A DNA stretch of 64,000 nucleotides, from contig NZ_CP064188.1 in assembly GCF_015353075.1 (NCBI RefSeq), positions 62,001-126,000 on the forward strand, given 5' to 3'. The notes below the pieces were generated by a model that did no database searches, was not told the DNA's origin, and worked only from the letters and a program-made list of their open reading frames with translations. This DNA comes from Rhizobium sp. 007. Its GTDB lineage: Bacteria; Pseudomonadota; Alphaproteobacteria; Rhizobiales; Rhizobiaceae. Shown here piece after piece: positions 44,512 to 52,818 of the stretch (within the stretch, counting starts at the first letter, position 1; each line of letters starts with the position of its first letter). A program made the translations under genes and the position numbers.

Positions 44512-45231
44512 ATGGAAAATCGGGTGCTGATCTGCACAGAGGATCCGGAGCTCTATCTTCTCTTAAACCACATCCTGTCCGTAGAGGGGTTTCCGAGCCA
44601 GCTCGCCGACAGTGACGCCGATGTCGAATGTTGTCTGCAGAAAGGCGGGCTGCTTGCCGTCATCTTCGATGGTGTTGCGTGGCGCGGCGATATCGTCGCC
44701 CTTTGCAGCCTGTCAAAACAGGCTGGACTTGCCGTCGGCGCGTTGATCGCCGGCCACATGCGAACCATGCATCTGCAGATGATCAAGGCCGGGCTTGATG
44801 ACGGCATCATGCGACCGCTCGCCCCCGAACGCCTGCTTGCCTTTCTCCGGCACGCACGTCGTGCGGCCGGTAATCCGTCTGCCTTTGGTGAAGTCCCGCC
44901 GTCAGCTTTGCCCACCGATATATCGGTTTCGTCCGATTCACAGCACGTCACGATCAGTGGAAGGCATCTGGCATTAACCTCGATCGAAGGTCGAATCCTT
45001 GAGACACTCATTCGCCACGGCAACAGGACCTGCTCCCGGGGCGATTTGCTGACTGCCGTCTGGCGAGAGCCGCACGACGTTGGCACCCGCACTGTGGATG
45101 TCCATATCGCTCGCCTTCGAAAGGCTCTGTCCGCCTGTCATGACGTCCGGATCAAGACAGTCTATGGCGAAGGATATGCGCTTGTTTCAACGAGAAAGGG
45201 TGAGGAGTTACGCGTCGCGGCGAGGCGATAA
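44512..45231 (+). CDS. Atypical OmpR-type regulator with degenerate receiver (second of two)
   Basis: The 239-residue protein is a paralogue of the regulator at 33633 (shared Y-L-x-L-x-H-x-L-x-x-x-G-F/Y and LAD spacing, RP-x-x-PE-x-LL). It has an acidic E10/D11, D53 at the phosphoacceptor position (VIFDGV), but no switch Thr (GALIAGH) and Arg (R101) instead of Lys. The C-terminal winged helix ends IKTVYGEGYALV. GAGGAGG precedes the ATG. It closes the operon; the position of one such regulator at each end of the locus suggests a sensory role tied to the pathway. Confidence 0.8.
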   Translation: MENRVLICTEDPELYLLLNHILSVEGFPSQLADSDADVECCLQKGGLLAVIFDGVAWRGDIVALCSLSKQAGLAVGALIAGHMRTMHLQMIKAGLDDGIMRPLAPERLLAFLRHARRAAGNPSAFGEVPPSALPTDISVSSDSQHVTISGRHLALTSIEGRILETLIRHGNRTCSRGDLLTAVWREPHDVGTRTVDVHIARLRKALSACHDVRIKTVYGEGYALVSTRKGEELRVAARR

Positions 45232-45462
45232 TGTCGTTATCAACCTTAAAAAGATCTAGGCAATCAATGGCTTACGTTGCTCGAGGCTCCCCTGCAAGAT
45301 CACAGATGTAGTCGCCGTCGACGCCGGAGTTCGATCGTTCTAGTCTCTCACCGCCGTGTGCAACTTTGTGCCACTTTCCCCGAGAATTTAGGGATATGCC
45401 TCCGACTTCTTTATGGCAAGCTTGGTGTTTGGAGCGGTCGTCGAAGAATGGGAACCAGTGGC

Positions 45463-45835
45463 ATGTCGACCAATACCGAAAGCTGGCGTGCACTCTCCAA
45501 AAGGGAAGTATTGATCACCGAAAAGCTTCTGTCCCGGGATTTTCCCGGACGCCATGAGCTGCGGATGCAATTGCTTTCGGCCCGTGACAGTCCGATTGAT
45601 CGTCAGGGCAGTTTGCAGTTTCGCATCGTTGGTCCCGCTGCACCGGTTGAAACCCGCGTTCCAACCGAAGCGCATTATTTTGATGGACCCAACGAAGACG
45701 GCGGACCAGCTGTCCATCTGCTCATTCACGTTGTCGAAGGCAAGCTGCATGAACTCGAAGTCTAAGAAAGACGACGACACTGCAATCACCGTGCTTCCTG
45801 CCGATATTGACCTAACGAAACTGCATCTTTTTTAG
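45463..45835 (+). pseudogene. DUF6984-type small protein with a one-base frameshift
   Basis: The first part (MSTNTESWRALSKREVLITE, FPGRHELRMQL, then a segment ending VHLLIHVVEGKLHELEV) matches the DUF6984 layout. At 45763-45765 a TAA ends the frame. If one base is restored in the GTC-TA-AAG region, the sequence reads on as V-Y-K-K-D-D-D-T-A-I-T-V-L to a natural stop at 45835. So a single deletion cuts the last about 23 residues. The intact part may still fold. Start at ATG 45463; ATG 45448 is an alternative. Confidence 0.65.
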
Positions 45836-45898
45836 TCTGCCAACTTTTGTGGTCCTGCCATCTTCATCACTCAAATCGTCACGGGAGGCGAGCACATT

Positions 45899-46180
45899 AT
45901 GAAAATCGATCCAGTTTATGCGTTCGAGCTGATTGCCGGAAGCGACGAACTCCTCGGATATGAAGCGACCGAAGAGGATGCGCACAAAGCTGCCCTGGCG
46001 CATCTGCGCGAACTGCGGGTGAGGGATAGAGTGAAAATCAAGATCCCGACGACGATCTACAAGATTTGGCTGAACCCAATCGACACGTCGCTGCTTCTCG
46101 AAATCATGAATTTCCCGGACGAACGTGCGGATTGGCGGCTCGTAGAACGCAAGGAGCGCATTGCGGTCGTAACGGAATGA
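45899..46180 (+). CDS. Small 93-residue protein, function unknown
   Basis: GGAGG lies 10 nt before the ATG. The protein starts MKIDPVYAFELIAGSDELLG and shows regular charged and hydrophobic alternation (EEDAHKAALAHLRELRV, KIKIPTTIYKIWL). No signal peptide. I do not recognise the family. Its stop overlaps the ATG of the next small gene, so they form an operon. Base composition is coding-like. Confidence 0.5.
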   Translation: MKIDPVYAFELIAGSDELLGYEATEEDAHKAALAHLRELRVRDRVKIKIPTTIYKIWLNPIDTSLLLEIMNFPDERADWRLVERKERIAVVTE

Positions 46181-46403
46181 TGGCGACGATCCCAGCATAC
46201 TGCTTGTCGCGACACCTTACCGCTTGTTTGGGCGCGCCCCTGCAGGCACACGTTCTGCGCATGGCCGCTGAAGGCGCTCTCAGCGCCTATGAAGAGATCA
46301 CCGGCGAGACCTGGAAGCCATATGAGCGCGCGGGGGCCAGGCACCTTCCGCTCGGTCGATCGATCAGAAGGCGGCTTCGCTACAGATGTCCGCCTTTGAC
46401 TGA
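46177..46403 (+). pseudogene. Frameshifted small rhizobial-type gene
   Basis: The frame from 46177/46180 encodes LQAHVLRMAAEGALSAYEEI and TGETWKPYERAG, then loses register. In another frame the sequence continues ARSIDQKAASLQMSAFD and stops at 46401-46403. Together they match a pattern I recall from short rhizobial proteins (A-x-x-YE-x-L/I-TG-x-x-WKPY ... SRKAA-x-x-QM-x-AF). A single-base deletion near 46330-46345 explains this. Overlap with the preceding gene's stop implies a former operon. Confidence 0.5.
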
Positions 46404-46406
46404 CCG

Positions 46407-46430
46407 GAAGGGCAAAAGCCCCTTCTTCTT
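46407..46430 (+). terminator. Rho-independent-like terminator
   Basis: GAAGGG (46407-46412) pairs with CCCTTC (46420-46425) around a 7-nt loop and is followed by TTCTT. It begins 4 nt after the stop of the frameshifted small gene. Confidence 0.6.
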
Positions 46431-46698
46431 GGAAATAAGGCTGGTGGCGCAGCGCACCGGCCGTCTTTCGTGTCGTTGGTGGGGCCTTGCCCATCACGGT
46501 TCGAGATGGACGCGCAGTGGAACGTCGTCCCGCACTACCGTTTCGGCTTGCCCGCTACGGTCGAATTATCAACCAGCATGCCAGCAGGTGCGCCGCATCC
46601 GACCTCCGCTTCCTCGACTGCCATGACGAACCGCGACGGGCGCGGTTCGCAGGAATGGGCAAGAGGATGGAGAAGGCAATAAAGAACACCGCAGCGCG
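46431..46698. other. Decayed region, no recognisable gene
   Basis: Frames here have no motif I recognise. A plus-strand frame from 46487 (MPITVRDGRAVERRP...) has some coding-like composition but no identity. Part of a zone of short gene pieces. Confidence 0.3.
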
Positions 46699-46790
46699 TG
46701 GACATACGCAGTCGTTACCGACAAAATCGTAGCCGCGCTCGACGATGGCGTGCGGCCCTCGGTACAGCCATGGAGTACGACGCATCTGAG
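46699..46790 (+). pseudogene. N-terminal fragment of an ArdC-like gene
   Basis: One frame reads WTYAVVTDKIVAALDDGVRP then SVQPWSTTHLS. This corresponds to the N-terminus of the intact ArdC protein at 51895 (IYSRITDKIIAELEQGVRPW, KPWSSAHA). The initiator, the rest of the protein and its HExxH are missing. It is a relic of an older or duplicated ArdC module. Confidence 0.55.
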
Positions 46791-46819
46791 TGTGTATTGC
46801 GGCTCTTGCGACCATAACG

Positions 46820-46930
46820 GCCCTCGTCGTGGTCCGGCTCGACCGTTTGGCGCGCTCGGTCAGCCATCTGCTCGACGCGATGAGCAACTTACGGAAAAGG
46901 GTGCGCATTCTCGGTCCCTGGGATGTTTTC
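46820..46930 (+). pseudogene. Serine-recombinase fragment
   Basis: ALVVVRLDRLARSVSHLLDA matches the conserved V-x-x-LDRL-x-R segment of the resolvase/invertase catalytic domain. The catalytic Ser region and the C-terminal DNA-binding helix are absent. It follows directly after the ArdC fragment, so the two remnants mark a junction of mobile DNA. Confidence 0.55.
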
Positions 46931-47184
46931 GCTGCAAGTGCTCGGCGAGGCCGTTGCCCAGCTCGAGCTGGCATAATCCGTCCAATTTTTCGCCGGTCGA
47001 GTTTGCCTTCGGTTGCTGGGCCGACGCGCGCATTGAAACTGCTATTTGGCGAGCGCCAAAGGGCTAGCACACCAAATGCGAGTTTGACGTTTAGTTAAAC
47101 AGACAAGACTAAAATTCATAAAATGCTTACCAAAAGCCAAGTCTGGTGACCTGGCCTGTCATCGTTCTAAAGGAGTGAGAATAA

Positions 47185-49008
47185 ATGCGCAGGCCTACCG
47201 TCCGAACTTCCCTGAGCGTCATCAATCTGACGTTTGCGTCCATTTTTCTCGCCTTCGCCTTATTCTCGCTGAGTAGCGTGCGAGCGGTAAATGAAGACAC
47301 CACTGCCATCGCCAAGAACTGGCTGCCGAGCGTTTCCGTAGTCCGGAATATGCAACTCAAACTCCAGGAAATGAAGTTTGCGTATGCCAATCATATTATG
47401 TCCATCAGCGATGAGGCGATCGCAGCCGCGGAAAAGCACGTTACCGAGCAGAGGGAGGAACTGGCAAAAGCGATCGAAGCCTATAGTGCACTGATATCGT
47501 CGCCTCGCGAGAAGGAATTGCTGGAGCAGATCGGAAAACGCGCCGCCGACTATGCCAGTGCGGCCGCGCCGATGCTCGAGAAATCCCGAAAGAACGATAA
47601 CGACGCAGCCAAGAGCATTTTCTACAAGGATATGGAGCCCATTGTCCAGGAAGCCGAAAAGGATGCGAGCCAGCTGCTCGACATCAACGTGAGGGGTTCG
47701 GATGCCTCATATGAGAGCAGCAGGCTGACCTATGCGACGATCCTTTGGAGCACCTGGGCGCTCATCGCCCTTGTCCTGGCGCTCGTCGCCGGAGCCATTG
47801 CCTACGTTGCCGTGCAAATCTCCCGTCCAATCAAGGCGATTACGAGTTCGATGACGGGGCTTGCAGCAGGCGATACGGCCTCGGCCATTCCTTATGCGAG
47901 CCGAACGGACGAAATCGGCTCGATGGCCGGAGCAGTCGAAGTTTTCAGGCAGACGGCACTCGATAAGATCAAAGCTGACCAGGAAATCGAGGCAAACCGA
48001 GCCCTTTCAGAAAGTGAGCGCCAGCGGCGGGAGGAAATCGACCGGGCGCGCGCGGCAGCGATGGCCAAGGCGACGAATGGATTGGCTGCAAATTTGAAGA
48101 TGCTGGCCGACGGCGATCTCACAATCCGGATCAGCGAGACGTTCGATCCTGATTTCGAGGCGCTAAGAAGCGACTTCAACAGCGCGGTTGCCCAACTCTG
48201 TCGCACTCTGAGCAAAGTGGCCGGGTCGACAGGAGGCATCGACAGCGGATCGAACGAGATCGCCAACAGTGCGCATGACCTCGCAAGACGCACCGAACAG
48301 CAGGCGGCCGCCCTGGAGCAAACGGCCGCCGCGCTGGACGAAATCACGGCAAACGTCGCCTCATCTTCGAGACGCGCCGAGGAAGCTCGGAAGGTTGCAG
48401 CCGAGGCCAACGCCAGCGCAGCGACGTCGGGCCAGATTGTCACCCAGGCAGTCGACGCGATGAGCCGGATCGAGCAATCTTCCAACGAGATATCGAACAT
48501 TATCGGTGTCATTGACGAAATCGCCTTTCAGACCAATCTGCTCGCGTTGAACGCAGGTGTTGAGGCTGCACGCGCGGGCGAAGCTGGCAAGGGTTTCGCG
48601 GTCGTGGCCCAGGAGGTACGCGAACTGGCGCAGCGTTCCGCCAAGGCGGCGAAAGAAATCAAGGCGCTTATTCAAACGTCGAGCGGTGAGGTGGCGACAG
48701 GTGTGGAACTCGTCTCGAAAACCGGCGGTGCCCTGAAGCAGATTGGGGAACTCGTGGTGGTGATCAACCGACACGTCGACGCGATTGCTGTATCGTCGCG
48801 CGAGCAGTCAGTGGGTCTCGCGGAGATAAACACGGCAGTTAACAGCCTCGATCAAACGACCCAGCAGAATGCCGCTATGGTCGAGGAAGCGAGTGCCGCT
48901 TCCGCATCCCTGGCCAACGAGAGCGCCACGCTACGCGAATTGATTGGTCAGTTCAACGTTGGGAGTGCAACGCGACAACAAGCCTATCCGTTCCGCGAGA
49001 CCGCGTAG
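47185..49008 (+). CDS. Methyl-accepting chemotaxis protein
   Basis: The 607-residue inner-membrane chemoreceptor has two membrane helices (about 10-35 and 188-212) around a four-helix-bundle periplasmic sensor of about 150 residues. A HAMP domain follows, then a cytoplasmic signalling hairpin with tip motif DEIAFQTNLLALNAGVEAAR (CheA/CheW contact). Ala/Gln/Glu-rich methylation helices flank the tip. No C-terminal CheR-binding pentapeptide (ends FRETA). AAAGGAG lies upstream. Promoter elements are not obvious. Ligand unknown. It stands alone in this window. Confidence 0.93.
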   Translation: MRRPTVRTSLSVINLTFASIFLAFALFSLSSVRAVNEDTTAIAKNWLPSVSVVRNMQLKLQEMKFAYANHIMSISDEAIAAAEKHVTEQREELAKAIEAYSALISSPREKELLEQIGKRAADYASAAAPMLEKSRKNDNDAAKSIFYKDMEPIVQEAEKDASQLLDINVRGSDASYESSRLTYATILWSTWALIALVLALVAGAIAYVAVQISRPIKAITSSMTGLAAGDTASAIPYASRTDEIGSMAGAVEVFRQTALDKIKADQEIEANRALSESERQRREEIDRARAAAMAKATNGLAANLKMLADGDLTIRISETFDPDFEALRSDFNSAVAQLCRTLSKVAGSTGGIDSGSNEIANSAHDLARRTEQQAAALEQTAAALDEITANVASSSRRAEEARKVAAEANASAATSGQIVTQAVDAMSRIEQSSNEISNIIGVIDEIAFQTNLLALNAGVEAARAGEAGKGFAVVAQEVRELAQRSAKAAKEIKALIQTSSGEVATGVELVSKTGGALKQIGELVVVINRHVDAIAVSSREQSVGLAEINTAVNSLDQTTQQNAAMVEEASAASASLANESATLRELIGQFNVGSATRQQAYPFRETA

Positions 49009-49570
49009 TTGCCATGAACCACCGTCGCATCCCGTTAAGACCCGGTTCTGATGCCGTTTCTCGCCCGCCGCGCGTTCAAGTTGGCTATCCGAACGGCGCG
49101 AGGGGAAGGCTACTCCCTGGTCGGAAGCGCGTCGTAGTTTCTTATCGAGGCGGACAGTTGGATCTTCGATATCACAGACGCATGGTCGGCAGACGTGCTG
49201 GGCAATGCTGCGGATATGTTTTAGCGCGTCGGGAATTTTGGCCCCCGCGAGACGCCACTTGAATTTTCCATTGCTTGGCGGGCGGCATTGAAATTGCCGT
49301 TCGAATTGTGTCGAGGACATCATGATACTTCTGAATTGCTTGCTCATGAGACTGGCTCGCTCGATTGATATGGCGAAAACTTTGCAAAGCAGGGGCCCGC
49401 GCGGATTGCAGCCTGGAATTGCCTGAGCATTGTCGTCGAGGAAGGCAGCGCGGCGGCAGACAGCCAATTAGACATTAACGCTCTGAATGGGCAGTGTGAT
49501 GCCGCAAACCGGATTTTTGCCTTTGCCTTGCATTCAGAAGCGTCTATTTATGTCGCCGCAAGTTGCGATT
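49009..49570. other. Intergenic region before cspA
   Basis: No supported gene in about 560 bp. The frames are short and without motifs. Promoter for cspA presumably lies in the last 100 bp. Confidence 0.35.
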
Positions 49571-49588
49571 GCCGCACCAGGGTGCGGC
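49571..49588 (+). promoter_or_regulatory. Hairpin in the cspA leader
   Basis: GCCGCAC (49571-49577) pairs perfectly with GTGCGGC (49582-49588) around CAGG. It lies 27 nt ahead of the cspA start and 12-15 nt ahead of its AAAGGA ribosome site. Could act as a structured leader of the kind that controls cold-shock mRNAs. Confidence 0.45.
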
Positions 49589-49614
49589 AGGATTAATGAT
49601 CAAAGGAAGACGCT

Positions 49615-49821
49615 ATGGCGACGGGTACCGTGAAGTGGTTCAATGCAACAAAAGGGTTTGGCTTCATCCAGCCCGATGACGGCAGCGGCGATGTCTTCGT
49701 ACACATTTCCGCGGTCGAGCGGGCCGGCATGCGTGGCCTCAACGACGGCCAGAAGATTACCTATGAGCTGGTCAAGGATCGCAAGTCCGGCAAGATGTCG
49801 GCGGACAACCTGCAGGCCTGA
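49615..49821 (+). CDS. cspA: Cold-shock-domain RNA chaperone
   Basis: The 68-residue protein is a complete cold-shock domain. RNP1 is [10 protein letters not shown] (about residues 13-22) and RNP2 is VFVHISAVE (about 27-35). It binds single-stranded RNA/DNA and helps translation at low temperature or in growth transitions. AAAGGAAG precedes the ATG. A strong terminator follows at 49844. Length is normal for the family. Confidence 0.95.
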   Translation: MATGTVKWFNATKGFGFIQPDDGSGDVFVHISAVERAGMRGLNDGQKITYELVKDRKSGKMSADNLQA

Positions 49822-49843
49822 CGCCGATTGATCCGACAGTACG

Positions 49844-49867
49844 AAGGCCGGGCTCGCCCGGCCTTTT
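49844..49867 (+). terminator. Rho-independent terminator of cspA
   Basis: AAGGCCGGG (49844-49852) pairs perfectly with CCCGGCCTT (49857-49865) around CTCG, followed by TT. It starts 23 nt after the cspA stop. Confidence 0.85.
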
Positions 49868-50090
49868 CCGCTTGCAGACGTTTCGGATATCGAAGCAGCT
49901 CTGTTACCGCGCGTTTGGGCGGCAACCTCAAACGCAGGCGCGATTTTCGACCTTGTTAAGCGCCTGACGCGGGGCGCCCCGGGGACGGAGTTCTTGTCGG
50001 CTCGCTCTGTGCGCACTCGCTCTTCATCGAAGGATCTTCACGCACGGATCGTGGGAGACCTGCCCACCAAGCCGAGATGGATGGCGCTCG

Positions 50091-50552
50091 TTAGGTCCGC
50101 CGATCCCGTCTGAGAAGGGCGGCGCGGATCTGTTCAGTCTTGCTTGGCGGAGCGGCCGGCTCGATACTAGAGGCGCTATTCTCGTCATTGCTTCGTTTCA
50201 GGCTGAGAAAGCGTCGCTGCGCAACAAGTCGGTCTTCGGTTGAAAGTGGTTCCACGGGATTGCCATCGATGTCATGGCGCATCGAGCAAGGTTGGGCGCT
50301 CGCGAAATAGTACCGTTTTGAGTGGACAAAGGAGCCAACGGCTCGGCGCAATGCCGTCGCTTTGACATCAGGCTTTGCCAGCGCGCGGATATCGTTGAAG
50401 AGGCCGAGCGCGAAGGGACGGATCGGATCGCCTGGCTTATTGGGGAGAATGCCGATCGGACGGATCAGCAGTACGCTGATTGCCCCTGCCTTTTGAACAT
50501 CGAACTCTGTTGCTGCGATCGGTCCGTGGCTGGCGGTCCAGGGTTTGTCCAT
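50091..50552 (-). CDS. ProQ/FinO-family RNA-binding protein
   Basis: The 153-residue protein contains the FinO core (about 35-125). Key segments are PIRPFALGLFNDIRAL, ALRRAVGSFVHSKRYYFA and HDIDGNPVEPLSTEDR, with the conserved Tyr and the RHD-x-x-G turn. Family members bind structured RNA ends and sRNAs; FinO itself represses plasmid conjugation. AAGGAG lies ahead of the ATG. The C-terminal tail is short and charged. It is close to ArdC and DUF736, typical plasmid genes, so a role in plasmid transfer or copy control is possible (inference). Confidence 0.8.
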   Translation of the reverse strand: MDKPWTASHGPIAATEFDVQKAGAISVLLIRPIGILPNKPGDPIRPFALGLFNDIRALAKPDVKATALRRAVGSFVHSKRYYFASAQPCSMRHDIDGNPVEPLSTEDRLVAQRRFLSLKRSNDENSASSIEPAAPPSKTEQIRAALLRRDRRT

Positions 50553-50757
50553 GAGCTCCTTACCTTGCGCTTCCTTTCACTACGGATCGATTGTGAAGAG
50601 ACGTTGACAGCAGGTCTGTTTCTAGATTTCCGTTGGCGGCGCTTTATCTAAACGTACACGAGCATTTCGCAATAGCCCTGGCGCCCCTTAAGCGGCCGCC
50701 CCGCCCTTAAGGTGGGAAGGAGATGAAGATGAAGATGAAGAAGACGGGGAGCAAGCC

Positions 50758-51024
50758 ATGTGCCGAAACATAAGAACGCTGTTCAATTTCGATCCGCCGG
50801 CGACGGACGAGGAAATTCATGACGCTGCGCTGCAGTTCGTGCGAAAGCTGAGCGGAACGACCAAACCGGCGAAACGCAATGAAGCGGCGTTCGACCGCGC
50901 GGTCGGTTCGATCGCGGCATGTGCCCGCGAACTGCTCGATTCGCTCGAAACTTCGCAACAGCCGCGCAACCGTGAGGAAGAAGCCGCAAAAGCCCGCGCG
51001 AGAACGCTGACCCGGTTCGCGTGA
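50758..51024 (+). CDS. DUF2277-family small protein
   Basis: The 88-residue protein begins MCRNIRTLFNFDPPATDEEI, the exact N-terminal hallmark of DUF2277, and continues with LQFVRKLSGTTKP. The family is widespread and of unknown function; the absolutely conserved N-terminal Cys-Arg-Asn-Ile is notable. GGGGAG lies just upstream. A short repeat of GATGAA units (about 50721-50743) precedes the ribosome site. Confidence 0.85.
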   Translation: MCRNIRTLFNFDPPATDEEIHDAALQFVRKLSGTTKPAKRNEAAFDRAVGSIAACARELLDSLETSQQPRNREEEAAKARARTLTRFA

Positions 51025-51894
51025 TTGTGCCGACGGTCGGCGCCACCGCGAGCTGGGTTCGGCCTTCCGGGTGGGGGAGAGGCAGGCCTCACAAGAGCGG
51101 TCCGGCCCGCATGACACGTCGACTTCCGCCTAAAAGGTGAGGAGGCACCCTCGGGGCCTCCCGCGGACAGCTTGCCGGGCGCAGTCGGTGAAAAATTCCA
51201 GTTCCAAATGGCCTAATTTGACGGGGGCACGTCACCGCACCGATCGCCAAGGCATACAGAATCGCTAACCTGGACGATGCCCCGGCGTCCTATCATCGGC
51301 GTCCTCGCATCACCGAAGGACAGCGGCATGTCAAACGTCTGCGGCCTTCCTAGGGCAAATCGCCCTGCGTACTGAATCCGGTTGCTGGCTGTCGTGCAAT
51401 AAAAATATCCATTGATCGCCGCGGCCGGCGCGGCAGCTTTGCGACGGTTTTGCACAAAACTGGACAGCTTGATCTGCCCAACCGCGCCTTTGAGCTGAAG
51501 TCGGTGCGTGGAATCGACTCCAAGGCGTGGGTTGGCTGGAAAGATCCACCGCATCACACGACGCCGAATCATCGACATCCGCATGGTCATGGGCACGACC
51601 GAGCGCTGACGAGGTCACCGCGACGTTCTTACCGGCACGATCTTGCGAGGTCGTTCTTCGAGCCATCGGATTTGGCAGGGTGTTTGGCCCAGCCGTCGAA
51701 CAATCCTTGCGGTGCTGCGACCATCGCGTCCTGCCCCGGCTTTAGGTCCTGCCGGGCCCGCGCCGCCCCGCAACGGCTTTGCCGTCCTCCTCTTCCGTTC
51801 CGGCCCTATCGGGTGCTGGCCTGCGCTTAAAGCCCGGCATTCGGACCGCCGTAGCAGGTCGCGATGGTCGCGGCCTCAAAACGGAGGTTCCGAC
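51025..51894. other. Region without a recognised gene before ArdC
   Basis: No frame in these 870 bp has a motif I know. A minus-strand frame of 127 codons (51213-51596) is open and includes NGYFYCTTASNRIQYAGRFA, but it has no strong ribosome site and no recognised family. The last 100 bp should carry the ArdC promoter. Confidence 0.35.
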
Positions 51895-52818
51895 ATGAGC
51901 AGGCAACAAACTCACCAACGATCCGACATCTACAGCCGCATCACCGACAAGATCATCGCCGAGCTCGAACAGGGGGTGCGGCCCTGGATTAAGCCCTGGA
52001 GCTCAGCACATGCGAACGACCGGATCACCCGGCCTTTACGCCACAACGGCCAACCCTATTCGGGCATCAACGTCCTGCTTCTGTGGTCAGAGGCGATCGC
52101 CCGCGGCTTCACCTCGCCGACCTGGATGACGTTTCGCCAGGCCCGCGAACTGGGAGCTGCGGTCCGCAAGGGCGAGACCGGCACGTTGATCGTCTTCGCC
52201 AGTTCCTTCATCCTTACCGAAACCAACGACATGGGCGAAGACATCGAGCGCAATATCCCGTTTCTCAAGCCGTACACGGTCTTCAATGTCGATCAGATTG
52301 CCGGACTGGATGCGGGCTTCCATCAGGTCACATCGGTTCAGGATCCAATTGTCCGTATCGGACATGCCGATCGCTTCTTTGCAAACACCGGCGCACTGAT
52401 CCGGCACGGCGGATCGGCGGCATACTATGCCCCAGCCCGTGATTACATCCAGATGCCGGCCTTCGAAGCCTTCCGCGACGCTGCGTCCTATGTTGCGATC
52501 CTCAGTCACGAACTGACCCACTGGACGGCGGCACCGCATCGACTCGATCGCGATCTCAGCCGCTATGCCGGGGATCAAAGCGAACGCGCCCGCGAGGAAC
52601 TGATCGCCGAGCTCGGCAGTTGCTTCCTTTGCGCTGATCTCGGCATCGTTCCCGAACTCGAGCCGCGGCCCGATCATGCGAGCTATCTTGACTCCTGGCG
52701 CAAGGTTCTCGCCAGCGACAAGCGTGCAATTTTTGTCGCGGCCGGTCATGCGCAGCGCGCTGTCAGCTACCTGCACCACTTGCAACCAGATCAGATAGAC
52801 GAAGGGGCGGCGGTGTAA
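51895..52818 (+). CDS. ArdC-type zinc metalloprotease/ssDNA-binding antirestriction protein
   Basis: The 307-residue protein combines an N-terminal ssDNA-binding domain (about 8-130; DIYSRITDKIIAELEQGVRP, KPWSS, ITRPLRHNG) with a zincin-like domain whose site is H205-E-L-T-H209, plus a downstream acidic helix EELIAELGSCFL. Plasmid ArdC proteins protect incoming DNA from host restriction during conjugation. The ATG at 51895 has GGAGG 7 nt upstream; the longer frame to 51643 is not coding-like. A partial copy of the same N-terminus lies at 46699. Confidence 0.9.
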   Translation: MSRQQTHQRSDIYSRITDKIIAELEQGVRPWIKPWSSAHANDRITRPLRHNGQPYSGINVLLLWSEAIARGFTSPTWMTFRQARELGAAVRKGETGTLIVFASSFILTETNDMGEDIERNIPFLKPYTVFNVDQIAGLDAGFHQVTSVQDPIVRIGHADRFFANTGALIRHGGSAAYYAPARDYIQMPAFEAFRDAASYVAILSHELTHWTAAPHRLDRDLSRYAGDQSERAREELIAELGSCFLCADLGIVPELEPRPDHASYLDSWRKVLASDKRAIFVAAGHAQRAVSYLHHLQPDQIDEGAAV

